This document shows, piece after piece, positions 34,001 to 40,815 of a stretch of DNA of 51,540 nt (within the stretch, counting starts at the first letter, position 1; each line of letters opens with the position of its first letter). The DNA is from Bacteroidales bacterium UBA5226 (GTDB lineage: Bacteria > Bacteroidota > Bacteroidia > Bacteroidales > UBA932). The stretch is from assembly GCA_002409325.1 (NCBI GenBank), contig DHUU01000019.1, positions 1 to 51,540 of the forward strand, read 5' to 3'. The translations under genes and the position numbers were made by a program. The notes under the pieces are model-generated. The model saw only the letters and a program-made list of their open reading frames with translations. It was not told the origin of the DNA and did no database searches.

Positions 34001-35300
34001 CCAGGCAGGGTGCACCGCTGGTATTAGCAAATGCAAATGTGGCGTCGCCCAGCAAATGAAGTTCCAGGGTCATATTCATTTTAGCCCAGTTGCCCACGCA
34101 GACACCGCCCTGCAGCAGACCTATCATTTCGTCAGGCCAGATATCCTGCAGGCTGTTCACCGTATTGCCGCGGGCCACTACTGTATTCCCTTCCTGAAAC
34201 AGGTACCGTCCGCCAATATAGTCGTGGTAATAGAACGAACCGTTGTAGCAGGCGTCAAACATAACGAATTTCGCCTGCGGTGTATAGCCCGCCATATCTT
34301 CCACACTCAGGTCCATGCTTGCCGAGTAGGCTGAGTCCTGCCGGGTAATTTCAGGGTCAAACGCACCTTTAAACCAGCTGTCGGTAATGCCATACTCAGC
34401 TATGTATTCCGCTTTTGTGGCCGTTGAGTCTTTGGAACGGCGCAAGCGGCCGCGCAGAAAACTCTTCAGGTAGTCAAAAGCAGATTGAATGCCATTAACC
34501 TTAGAAGCCCCCAGGTGTTGGGCGTCTTCTGATCCGTGGTGGTGCAGAATGGCCACATCAAGGTCGGGATCTGACATGGCTGCCATAAAGCGGGGCCTTA
34601 TCACTTCGTCAAAATCGTAATTGATGAAATCAAAACGGAATCCGGGCAATGTCCCCAGCCCGGCAAATTGCTGTCGCAGTGCCCAGGCTTCGTCCATACG
34701 GGCCCGCATGGAATCCGAATTGTACCCGTTCCCGGCAAACAGCAGCACCTGGTCAATTACTTCATTTTGTGCCCTTAGCCGTACCACTTTTTCCAGGTAG
34801 GCCGTCAGCAGGGCGAAACGGTCGGCTCCGGATATATCAGGAACCACAATACGTGAAGAATATATATCGCAGGAAATCGCATGGGGCGAATCTGCCCTGA
34901 GCGTATAATAATGATAACCCGGCTTGTCCTCATCGGCTTTGATGTAATCGAACCGCAAATCAAAATCATCATAGAAACGATCAGAGGCCACAGAAGACTC
35001 TTTCCAGTCGCTGGTCTGGTCCATCTTAAAAGCCGACGTCAGGTGCTGTGCATCACGTATCATTGCTATAGGCACGTTTCCAATCAGTATGGCCCCTTCC
35101 AGATTATGGTTCAGGTACAAATCATACAATTGTGCACGCAGGGAATCGGGATGGCCCCAGCGGTCCAGCATCAGGACCGTCTGTTTACCTCCCTGTTCAA
35201 TGGATTGCCGGTACGCTTCTATGGCAGCGCCTGATTCTTTGTAACTGAGCGAATCGGTGACGATAGCAACGCAGGTAAGAGCTGTAAGTAATAAGTGCAT
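31041..35300 (-). CDS. double-module C25 (gingipain-like) peptidase
   Basis: 1419 residues from the ATG at 35300. It consists of two tandem copies of the module found in the next gene. Copy 1 (about 10-690): strand VAIVTDSLSYKESGAAIEAY, His255-Gly in ILHHHGSE and Cys351 in VMFDACYNGSF, then HEAT-like helices with AETLGWYMFSFRKADIV. Copy 2 (about 710-1419): strand RSFAIVVDNATYRACKESIE, His958-Gly in FLFHEHGVAE and Cys1065 in VIFDACYNADF, then helices ending AEILGWYVRAPRRA. All catalytic residues are kept in both. No C-terminal sorting domain is visible. The N-terminus is odd: the first strand begins almost at once, leaving only about 9 residues (MHLLLTALT) for a signal; the frame stays open upstream, so a non-ATG start could supply a normal signal peptide. 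Confidence 0.82.
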   Translation of the reverse strand: MHLLLTALTCVAIVTDSLSYKESGAAIEAYRQSIEQGGKQTVLMLDRWGHPDSLRAQLYDLYLNHNLEGAILIGNVPIAMIRDAQHLTSAFKMDQTSDWKESSVASDRFYDDFDLRFDYIKADEDKPGYHYYTLRADSPHAISCDIYSSRIVVPDISGADRFALLTAYLEKVVRLRAQNEVIDQVLLFAGNGYNSDSMRARMDEAWALRQQFAGLGTLPGFRFDFINYDFDEVIRPRFMAAMSDPDLDVAILHHHGSEDAQHLGASKVNGIQSAFDYLKSFLRGRLRRSKDSTATKAEYIAEYGITDSWFKGAFDPEITRQDSAYSASMDLSVEDMAGYTPQAKFVMFDACYNGSFYYHDYIGGRYLFQEGNTVVARGNTVNSLQDIWPDEMIGLLQGGVCVGNWAKMNMTLELHLLGDATFAFANTSGAPCLDKDIRLQAANPVFWRQQLASTTGDYKSLAMRMLYRNSAIFSTELLAIQQSDSSPLVRLEAFTLNKKIADANLKPAVLNALHDDYELLQRMGALTVNLLGDEDLLEPVMAIYFDPTTTVRVNFHLREVFEQVPYASFEAAAMAYRAKSPLWPTEENFQALLKSLQYSRDSRDQNLAVIAKPDATDKELRWVIPAQRNKQNAQMADVLLTFLRDTSRKTEQRVTTAETLGWYMFSFRKADIVAACRDIYAKEKDPAVKNELAKTIGRLTGKAFEVKEMPSRRSFAIVVDNATYRACKESIEAYRQAVEKDGLTGYVLAGDWQSPEQIKAQLGKYYRQKALEGAVFVGQVPIPMVRRAQHMTSAFKMDQTMSWRESSVPSDRFYDDFDLQFDFLQQDSLQPLFFYYNLSGRGPQEIGCDIYTGRIKPSLPGEEGYAQIRRYLQKVVANKAQTNRADCLVSYTGEGSFSNSLSAWKDEQVTLNEQFPQAFRTAETAKLYMFYMYPETIKDVLTSELQRKEVDLFLFHEHGVAERQYITGNPPAMDEEAYFTDGQRSLRSLIEQQVRYGRFAEGSPEMTNYMRRIEKEYGIDSTWTATYFDPAIRLQDSIYDAAQGFLLNDITTIKPQARIVIFDACYNADFREDDCIATSYILTEGSGTIACFGNSVNVLQDKSSSDLMGLLSLGCRIGEWARNVNILESHIIGDPTFRFIGEAKPDIDFYSSDPAYWLNKLQTAPEYDVQGLALYKLHELSYPGMPELLYRTFCESPSYMLRLQCMHLLARYQGPLYVELLKMGSADPYEFIRRKSIYFMGKVGLDEFIPYVVKTYMDDVQSVRVLDNVSFVAGHFDTGLLRQEFAETIDKAVYLHDKQAYLTKVNTMIERGEGMKQSCWKLIDNYLDPKTAKSWYPNSLRNNPYPQLMDALLKALHDKQTDAAFRVQLAEILGWYVRAPRRAAIVQACNELLADSATTDPALRDELQKTIYRLTAYMK

Positions 35301-35600
35301 AAAAAGAATTAATTGATATTTATAAAAATTTTTTTTGCTGGTGTCTGTGGTGTAGACATAAGAACTGTAAGGCCCAGCCCGGGTGGTTAACCCCAATCCG
35401 CAGGCGGGAATGCTTAAGCACCTGGATAGCGCTACTGCCCACTATAGTCGTAACATGCAGACGCGGTACCAGGATTTTTGGTATAAACTCTGCTGGCTCA
35501 TACAGCGGTGTATATTTAATATACCAACGCATAAGACAAGGCCGTTTAGTCGAAGAAAGTTCAGCAGAGTGGGCATCAGGAGTTTATAGTTTAAGGTCTT
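35301..35600 (-). promoter_or_regulatory. long structured leader of the C25 operon
   Basis: From the promoter at 35602-35633 to the start codon the leader is about 295 nt, long for this window. The segment 35482-35495 (TATAAACTCTGCTG) can pair with 35562-35569 (CAGCAGAG) and, beyond a 10-nt insert, with 35580-35588 (GAGTTTATA). The insert holds TGGGCA, which with the neighbouring AG can pair with TGCCCACT at 35436-35443, giving a possible pseudoknot. Smaller hairpins: CCTGG 35421-35425 / CCAGG 35469-35473, and TGTCT/AGACA near 35343-35357. A 70-codon minus frame (35320-35532) exists but has no recognisable product. I cannot assign a known riboswitch class. Confidence 0.45.
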
Positions 35601-35601
35601 T

Positions 35602-35633
35602 CAAAGATACTAAATATTACAACATCTCACCAA
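35602..35633 (-). promoter_or_regulatory. Bacteroidota-type promoter of the C25/TonB block
   Basis: On minus, TTGG (35633-35630), a 20-bp spacer, then TATCTTTG (35609-35602), a perfect -7 TAnnTTTG with a near -33 box at the right spacing. It lies between the nan-operon terminator and the C25 genes. Confidence 0.65.
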
Positions 35634-35691
35634 TTTATGTCAATAACTTTGAACATAATTGCCAACCTTATAATTCACAATAAAGGCAAGG

Positions 35692-35725
35692 AAAAAGGAC
35701 GTGAAAGCACAAGACCCTCACGTCC
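35692..35725 (-). terminator. rho-independent terminator of the nan operon
   Basis: GGACGTGA (35697-35704) and TCACGTCC (35718-35725) form an 8-bp perfect stem; on the minus strand it is followed by TTTTTCC (35696-35690). It lies 33 bp after the YhcH-family gene and separates the nan locus from the C25 block. Confidence 0.85.
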
Positions 35726-35758
35726 GCGGGATTTCCCGACTAACCAAAAAACTATGAA

Positions 35759-36391
35759 TTATGGATTCAAAACATTTTCAATTTTTACCACCACCTTTTT
35801 TAACGGTTTATCATAAAACACACTGCTTTTAGCATAAGCCGGAATGTGAAGGTTTTTTGGAAAAAAAATAAAAATGTATGGTTTTGATGCTTTTTGCATA
35901 ATCACTTTCACCTTTTCTGACCTGTAAAAAGCATTGTCTGTAGCAGGATCATAAGGCACAATAACTTTGGAGTCCTCCACTGAACTCGTCCCCCAGAGCA
36001 CTGTGCCGGTGCTGATTTGTATGTCAATATAATTATGATGGCCTTCCAGACGGATCTTATCTGCACTTTTGGGCGTATATTCAGATACTGTCATATGGCA
36101 TTTGTCCTTGACAATTTCTTTTTTACCACTTTCAGTGAACGCAGACAGGTTTTTATCTGCTTCGGCTATTGCCCTGAAAGCCGCATCCCACAAGTCTTTG
36201 TTAGCCTGATATTGTTTCTTGAATTCCACCAAATCCACCGAGGGGTGTATGTCCATTTTCAGTCCCCGGGGAACCCAAACCCCGGATCTAAACCATTGTC
36301 TTGCTTCGCGTACAAGGATTCTGTCGGCTTTTTGTGCAAAGAGGTCGTTGAAGGAGCCCAGCAGAAGGGCAAAAAAAAGTATCCGTTTCAT
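35759..36391 (-). CDS. YhcH/YjgK/YiaL family protein with signal peptide
   Basis: 210 residues. The C-terminal 150 residues match the YhcH (DUF386) cupin-like fold: LEGHHNYIDIQISTGTVLWG, the middle strand VIVPYDPATDNAFY, and IFIFFPKNLHIPAY with the family's metal/sugar-binding His. YhcH genes sit in sialic-acid operons of many bacteria and have been proposed to act on the anomeric form or isomer of amino sugars. Unlike the standard 150-residue cytosolic proteins, this one starts with a signal peptide (MKRILFFALLLGSFNDLFAQ) and carries an extra region (RQWFRSGVWVPRGLKMDIHP), so it should be periplasmic. It overlaps the previous gene by 4 bp and ends the operon. Confidence 0.8.
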   Translation of the reverse strand: MKRILFFALLLGSFNDLFAQKADRILVREARQWFRSGVWVPRGLKMDIHPSVDLVEFKKQYQANKDLWDAAFRAIAEADKNLSAFTESGKKEIVKDKCHMTVSEYTPKSADKIRLEGHHNYIDIQISTGTVLWGTSSVEDSKVIVPYDPATDNAFYRSEKVKVIMQKASKPYIFIFFPKNLHIPAYAKSSVFYDKPLKKVVVKIENVLNP

Positions 36392-37428
36392 AAGTGGCTC
36401 ACATCGTTAATGAATTGATCTATAGCCTGGTTCCCGTCAAGGATGTCTACCCTTACATCTAAATCTGTTGCTTTTTGAGGCATCAGATAATCCAGGGCAC
36501 CTTCTTTCTGAGCCTTTTCTCTACCCAGCATTTTGCAGCTGGCAGGCTCGATGCCAAGCACATAATCCCCTTTGGCTAATTGTTTCCATTGTGTCGTGTA
36601 GGGGAAATCTATAGTACTGTAACTTAATGCAACGCCCATTTTTAATTTTTTATTCACTAGCCCCACGCTTGTCTGACCACTATTCTTTGATTTAAGCCGG
36701 TGGAAGTACACCTGTTCCCGGTACTGGGTCACAGGCTCATCAATAGATTTAAAAGAAGCCATCCCTGCACTTGCGTCCTCGTCCCGGGGTTCAATTTCTT
36801 CAGAAGGAATCACAAGCATGGCATCGGGACTGAGAAGGGGATATCCGAAATTCATATGCAGCATAAACATGACAGGTTCAGCCACAAAGCCTATGTTCCG
36901 GATCTGGTTCCTGATAATAAAATAGTTCTGTCCTACCGGGATTTCATAGGAACGTTTTAACACCAGGTTTTCCCTGAAAATTCTGGCTTCACGCATGATT
37001 CCGGCCACTCGGATCACTTTTTTTCCATCGGTCTCGTCTACACAGGCTGTTGTTTCCTCGGCGGGGATGCCGGATATGCTGCCATGCAGGCCAAAAGACT
37101 CTCCATTTACTGTGCAGGGAGCTCCTATGTGGCGAAGACCGCAAGTGGTCAGGAATCCTACAAAAAAACTTTGCAGGAATTCATAGCCCGCCTTGTCGTA
37201 ATATTCCGGGCCCACTATTCCGCATTTTGAAAGATAGGACAAATTGATACCCTTGTAGGTAAGATGGGATATATCAAGACACCTGTCTTCCAGGATATTC
37301 ATTTCCAGTCCGGACCCGTTCCTGACTACAATGGCTTTCACTCCCTTTGCTTTTCCTTGTGAATACTCGTAAGGAATGGCACCATACATCTGATAGGGAT
37401 GACCAATATAATCTATAAGGTTGTTCAT
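36388..37428 (-). CDS. DUF4432 family protein, aldose-1-epimerase-like fold
   Basis: 346 residues from ATG 37428 (MNNLIDYIGHP), 4 bp after the stop of the phosphoesterase gene; an in-frame ATG at 37446 would overlap that gene by 14 bp. No signal peptide. Motifs of the DUF4432 / galactose-mutarotase-like superfamily are visible: LEMNILEDRCLDISHLTYKG, HIGAPCTVNGESFGLHGSIS, YFIIRNQIRNIGF, FMLHMNFGYPLLSPD, and the C-terminal YVLGIEPASC. The paired His and late Glu resemble the mutarotase active site (general acid His, base Glu). In a nan operon it could handle the anomeric form of ManNAc or of an unusual sugar, but the family's reactions are mostly untested. Overlaps the YhcH gene by 4 bp. Confidence 0.82.
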   Translation of the reverse strand: MNNLIDYIGHPYQMYGAIPYEYSQGKAKGVKAIVVRNGSGLEMNILEDRCLDISHLTYKGINLSYLSKCGIVGPEYYDKAGYEFLQSFFVGFLTTCGLRHIGAPCTVNGESFGLHGSISGIPAEETTACVDETDGKKVIRVAGIMREARIFRENLVLKRSYEIPVGQNYFIIRNQIRNIGFVAEPVMFMLHMNFGYPLLSPDAMLVIPSEEIEPRDEDASAGMASFKSIDEPVTQYREQVYFHRLKSKNSGQTSVGLVNKKLKMGVALSYSTIDFPYTTQWKQLAKGDYVLGIEPASCKMLGREKAQKEGALDYLMPQKATDLDVRVDILDGNQAIDQFINDVSHL

Positions 37429-37432
37429 ACGA

Positions 37433-38512
37433 CTATTCAATGACAAATGAAAAACTGTTGTAAGGCGCCGTATCTACTGCCAGATGCTTTGTTCTGGGGG
37501 AAAAAGCGAATAAGGGAGAATACGTGATCACATGAACTGTTTTCCCATCGGGCATAAATTCCAGTACGCGCAGCCATCCGTCCCCCCCGTTCCCGCTCAA
37601 TCCTCCTCCCAAAGCCTGTGTATTGAACATCATCTGGAAAACATCGTTTTCTCTCTTGTTCTTGTCTGTGCGGAATCCCACATTGGCGGCAAAGCTTTCG
37701 TTTGCCTCAGCATAATGACCACAGATAAGCAAACGAATATTGTCCGTTTGGGAAAGGAGCTTTTCCCAGACATCTTTTCCGCCGTTAAGCGGAGTCATTT
37801 TATAATGGTCTTTCCCCAGAAGCGGGGCATTGTCTCCCGATCCCATATAAGAATGAAAGAGTAGAATAACTTTGTGGTCACGGTATTTTTCACTCCCGCA
37901 CAATTCTTTGGCCCAATGCAATACCTGGTCGCGGGCACCGTATTCCAGGGCAATTACCAGTAATTTTCCCCAATGCTTATCTGTAAAGGCATAGGCGGCA
38001 TTTTCTAGCGTTGGGACGCCCAGCCGGTTATTATACACGGCCACCAGGCAATTTGTGTATTGGTTGTTCCTTTCTACTGTAAAATATTCAGGAAAATGGG
38101 ATTCAGGAGTCTCAGCCCGTGTATAGCCGTAGTCGTGGTTGCCTGTACTGATAATGTAAGGCAGGATGTTATCCAGGCGGCGGAAAGCCTGCGACACAAA
38201 TTCCCACTGCTGGGTGCTGGTCTGGTTGCCAAATCGGGGAAATGGCGGAACCAGGCATTCATTCTGATCTACCAGATCTCCGGTGCATAACGCAGCTTTG
38301 ATGTTAAGGTTGCTGACATTGTCTGCAATCCAGGCGGTTAAAAGCTCAAGGGCCGGCTGGTTGTAATCATATTTGACATAATTCTGTACATCGGGCAAAA
38401 GCACAAAGGAAAACGAGGAGCTGTCCTTCAGGGACAGGATGTGGGCTTTTTGTTGTCCGATGCTTAATTGAACAACTAATAACAGCAGTGGCAGTAAGAT
38501 CAGTTTTTTCAT
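37433..38512 (-). CDS. secreted calcineurin-like metallophosphoesterase
   Basis: 359 residues with a signal peptide (MKKLILLPLLLLVVQLSIGQ). The metallophosphoesterase motifs are in order: LPDVQNY (Asp-x-Gln where the common form is Asp-x-His), CTGDLVDQNE, STGNHDYGY, ILLFHSYM and LICGHYAE, which together bind two metal ions. A C-terminal strand domain follows (GWLRVLEFMPDGKTVHVIT). It should hydrolyse a phosphate mono- or diester in the periplasm or outside. A phosphoesterase is not a standard member of nan operons; it may remove a phosphate or similar group from the glycan or nucleotide-linked substrate. It starts 9 bp after the lyxose-isomerase-like gene. Confidence 0.85.
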   Translation of the reverse strand: MKKLILLPLLLLVVQLSIGQQKAHILSLKDSSSFSFVLLPDVQNYVKYDYNQPALELLTAWIADNVSNLNIKAALCTGDLVDQNECLVPPFPRFGNQTSTQQWEFVSQAFRRLDNILPYIISTGNHDYGYTRAETPESHFPEYFTVERNNQYTNCLVAVYNNRLGVPTLENAAYAFTDKHWGKLLVIALEYGARDQVLHWAKELCGSEKYRDHKVILLFHSYMGSGDNAPLLGKDHYKMTPLNGGKDVWEKLLSQTDNIRLLICGHYAEANESFAANVGFRTDKNKRENDVFQMMFNTQALGGGLSGNGGDGWLRVLEFMPDGKTVHVITYSPLFAFSPRTKHLAVDTAPYNSFSFVIE

Positions 38513-38521
38513 AACAATTTA

Positions 38522-39184
38522 TTACCGGGGGTATTCATTGCAAAGATAATGCAGAACTGGAGCGTCTTCTTCAATGGTGGAATAGCGGCCCCTTTCCTCC
38601 AAAAAACGGTTATCTGTCATGTCGTCGTTCACAGAAGACACTTCTCCTACCAGGCAATCCCCCCCCTCTGCCCAGAAGGTATGGTATAAGTACGGTGTAT
38701 AACAAATACTCTGTCCCGGTTTGAGGCATATTTTCTCTCCGGATCGGACTGTGGTAGTGACACCGTCTATCTTCACCTCCAACAATCCTTCCGACAAGCT
38801 GCCATCCGGTGCACTGTTCCACAGCTTCATGCAAAGCAGACCGCCTGCGCGGTTGATGATGTCTTCCGTTTTAAGGACATGATAATGCAGGGGAGTAACC
38901 TGGTTGCTGCGCACCAGCATGATTTTTTCACAGTACTGCTTGGATGGTTTGACCAGATTCCCGTTACGTAAGGTCACCAGGGTCAAACCTGTTTTAATAA
39001 AATTCCCGGAGCCAAAATCGGTTATGTCCCATCCCAATCCATTTTCAAATATTTCTTCACACCGTTCCCTCATTTGCAACCAGTCTGAAGGTGTCCAACA
39101 AGCCCAGGGGGGAAGGTAGAACTTGTTTTCGGCCATGAAATTCATGGCATAGTCAATGTATTGGTTCACTTCACTTCTTTTCAT
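38522..39184 (-). CDS. D-lyxose ketol-isomerase family cupin
   Basis: 220 residues, no signal peptide, so cytosolic. It matches the D-lyxose isomerase family along its whole length: MKRSEVNQYIDYAMNFM, LPPWACWTPSDW, LGWDITDFGSGNF, the metal-binding cupin segment TPLHYHVLKTEDIINRAGG and the late His in CYTPYLYHTFWAEGG. Known members isomerise D-lyxose/D-xylulose and D-mannose/D-fructose. The trio His-x-His, Glu and later His to hold Mn2+ is present. In this operon the likely substrate is a sugar derived from sialic acid, perhaps ManNAc or mannose-like; that is inference. It overlaps the sialidase stop by 4 bp. Confidence 0.85.
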   Translation of the reverse strand: MKRSEVNQYIDYAMNFMAENKFYLPPWACWTPSDWLQMRERCEEIFENGLGWDITDFGSGNFIKTGLTLVTLRNGNLVKPSKQYCEKIMLVRSNQVTPLHYHVLKTEDIINRAGGLLCMKLWNSAPDGSLSEGLLEVKIDGVTTTVRSGEKICLKPGQSICYTPYLYHTFWAEGGDCLVGEVSSVNDDMTDNRFLEERGRYSTIEEDAPVLHYLCNEYPR

Positions 39185-40812
39185 AACTTTTTTAAGATTT
39201 CTTCAATTTCTATTGTCAGGAATACAATGTCTGCACCGCTTCCCTCATACAATATGCCTATTGTGTCATTATCTACACTGGTAATGCAGGAATAGCCGTT
39301 CCCATTGTTCTGATCTACCAGGGTCCATAATTCTTCGGGCCATGTCTGGCCGTCATCGAGGCTGCATTTAAGGGTAAAGTTGTTCCTGGTGGTTTTTGAA
39401 TCTGGATTGAAAAAAAACAATATCTCCTGTTTGTCCCCGTTTTGATTGAAATAGGTGTGCTTGTGGAGGGATGCCATGCATGCAGGCTCAACCAGGGCTT
39501 TGCGCGAGGTGGTATGTTCCGTCCATGTATTGCCCAGATCTTTTGAAACGGCCACTGCACGCCCGTTGCCTTCCAACCGGCCCCTATTGCTACGCTCGCG
39601 CATATTGAGCATAATGCTTCCATCGGAGAGCTGGGCCGCCATGCATTCGTTCGTGTTAGTATAGGCCGGATTCCCCGGTTGCCATTTGGTTCCGCCATCT
39701 TTGCTGATAATGATCGTCGATATCTGCAATCCCGTTTCTGTACGACCTTCGGCCGGAAACACAAGCGTTCCGTCCTCCAGTGTGATCCCGTGTCCGGGAG
39801 CAGGAGCCATAAGCCACCAGGTTTCAGGCTTTACCTGGCTGGTAATATTGACAGGATCACTCCAGGTAAGCCCGTCATCTACACTTTTGGTGATAAGGAA
39901 TTGTGAGCTCTGTTTCACATCATAGCCGGGCTGTGAACCATAATTCCTCCATTGGTGGTTCCAGTCAGTAGATGTTTCATTCAGGTTCTTCGTCCATTTT
40001 CCGTTTTCCGGGTCAAGAACGCCGTGCATCCACAGGCCTGTCACATAAAGATCTCCTGTGTTTTCGTCGACCAGGATACATCCGTCGCTTACCCCGTTAT
40101 AACGTTCGGGCAAACCGCCCCAGTTGCCCATATCCAGTACTTTCTGCATGGGACTCCAGGTCTTTCCGCCGTCTGTGCTTCGGTTTATACAGATGTCAAT
40201 ATTTCCCTGAAGGTCCCTTTCACTTTCCCAACGGGCATCATATAGGGCAACCAGAGTTCCCTTTGTGGTTGTGGTAAGTCCCGGTATACGGGAGGTATGC
40301 ACCCCGTCCTGCATTTTCTGACGTAGTGCAATACCAACACGCAATACAGCCGGCGACTGGGGAACTAAGATTATTATCCCTTCGGATGTGTTGATTGTAA
40401 CCTTCTCTAACTGGATCCTGTTTGATAAATTAATGGTGTCTTTCAAGGTCATATGGATGTCCAGGCTCAGGGTATCGGTATTGACCGGCAGATTCAGATC
40501 TACCGTTACAGTTTGCCTTTTTTTGCTTGTTTCGGGAACAAAAAATCCAAGTTCGTGGTCTTTCTGATAAACCGAGACTTTGGTGATATTGCTCAGATTA
40601 TGGGTACCTTTGAGCATTACCCCCATGGACTTGACCGTATAGGGCATTGTTCCATGATTCACAAGATCCAGCTGTGCTATCTTGTTGGCTGGTCTGGATG
40701 CCAGTACCGGAACTACAGGAACATCAACCGTTACCGAAAAATGTTTGCCCGACGGTCTGCAGGAACAGACCGTCAGCAAACATAAAACCATATAGAGTAA
40801 GGCTCTTTTCAT
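39181..40812 (-). CDS. exo-alpha-sialidase lipoprotein (GH33-type)
   Basis: 543 residues with a lipoprotein signal (LLTVCSC, Cys18 or near). Residues about 20-155 form a beta domain like the N-terminal domain of Bacteroidales sialidases. The six-bladed propeller follows: the SRIPGL motif (residues 174-179, FRIP-type, Arg175 binding the carboxylate), the acid/base-type Asp192 in YDAR, and Asp boxes STDGGKTW, SVDDGLTW, SKDLGNTW and SLDDGQTW plus a degenerate SKDGGTKW. A Tyr for the nucleophile is likely in GNGYSCITS. It removes terminal sialic acid from glycoconjugates at the cell surface or periplasm. It starts 3 bp after the SusD-like gene. Confidence 0.93.
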   Translation of the reverse strand: MKRALLYMVLCLLTVCSCRPSGKHFSVTVDVPVVPVLASRPANKIAQLDLVNHGTMPYTVKSMGVMLKGTHNLSNITKVSVYQKDHELGFFVPETSKKRQTVTVDLNLPVNTDTLSLDIHMTLKDTINLSNRIQLEKVTINTSEGIIILVPQSPAVLRVGIALRQKMQDGVHTSRIPGLTTTTKGTLVALYDARWESERDLQGNIDICINRSTDGGKTWSPMQKVLDMGNWGGLPERYNGVSDGCILVDENTGDLYVTGLWMHGVLDPENGKWTKNLNETSTDWNHQWRNYGSQPGYDVKQSSQFLITKSVDDGLTWSDPVNITSQVKPETWWLMAPAPGHGITLEDGTLVFPAEGRTETGLQISTIIISKDGGTKWQPGNPAYTNTNECMAAQLSDGSIMLNMRERSNRGRLEGNGRAVAVSKDLGNTWTEHTTSRKALVEPACMASLHKHTYFNQNGDKQEILFFFNPDSKTTRNNFTLKCSLDDGQTWPEELWTLVDQNNGNGYSCITSVDNDTIGILYEGSGADIVFLTIEIEEILKKL

Positions 40813-40815
40813 AAA

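Noticed and set aside
33510..34334. 274-codon plus-strand frame opposite the double C25 gene
   Set aside because: Antisense shadow of a gene with conserved catalytic motifs.
35383..35589. 68-codon plus-strand frame in the C25 leader
   Set aside because: Antisense to the predicted leader, no start signals, no domain; the structure of the leader explains the region better.
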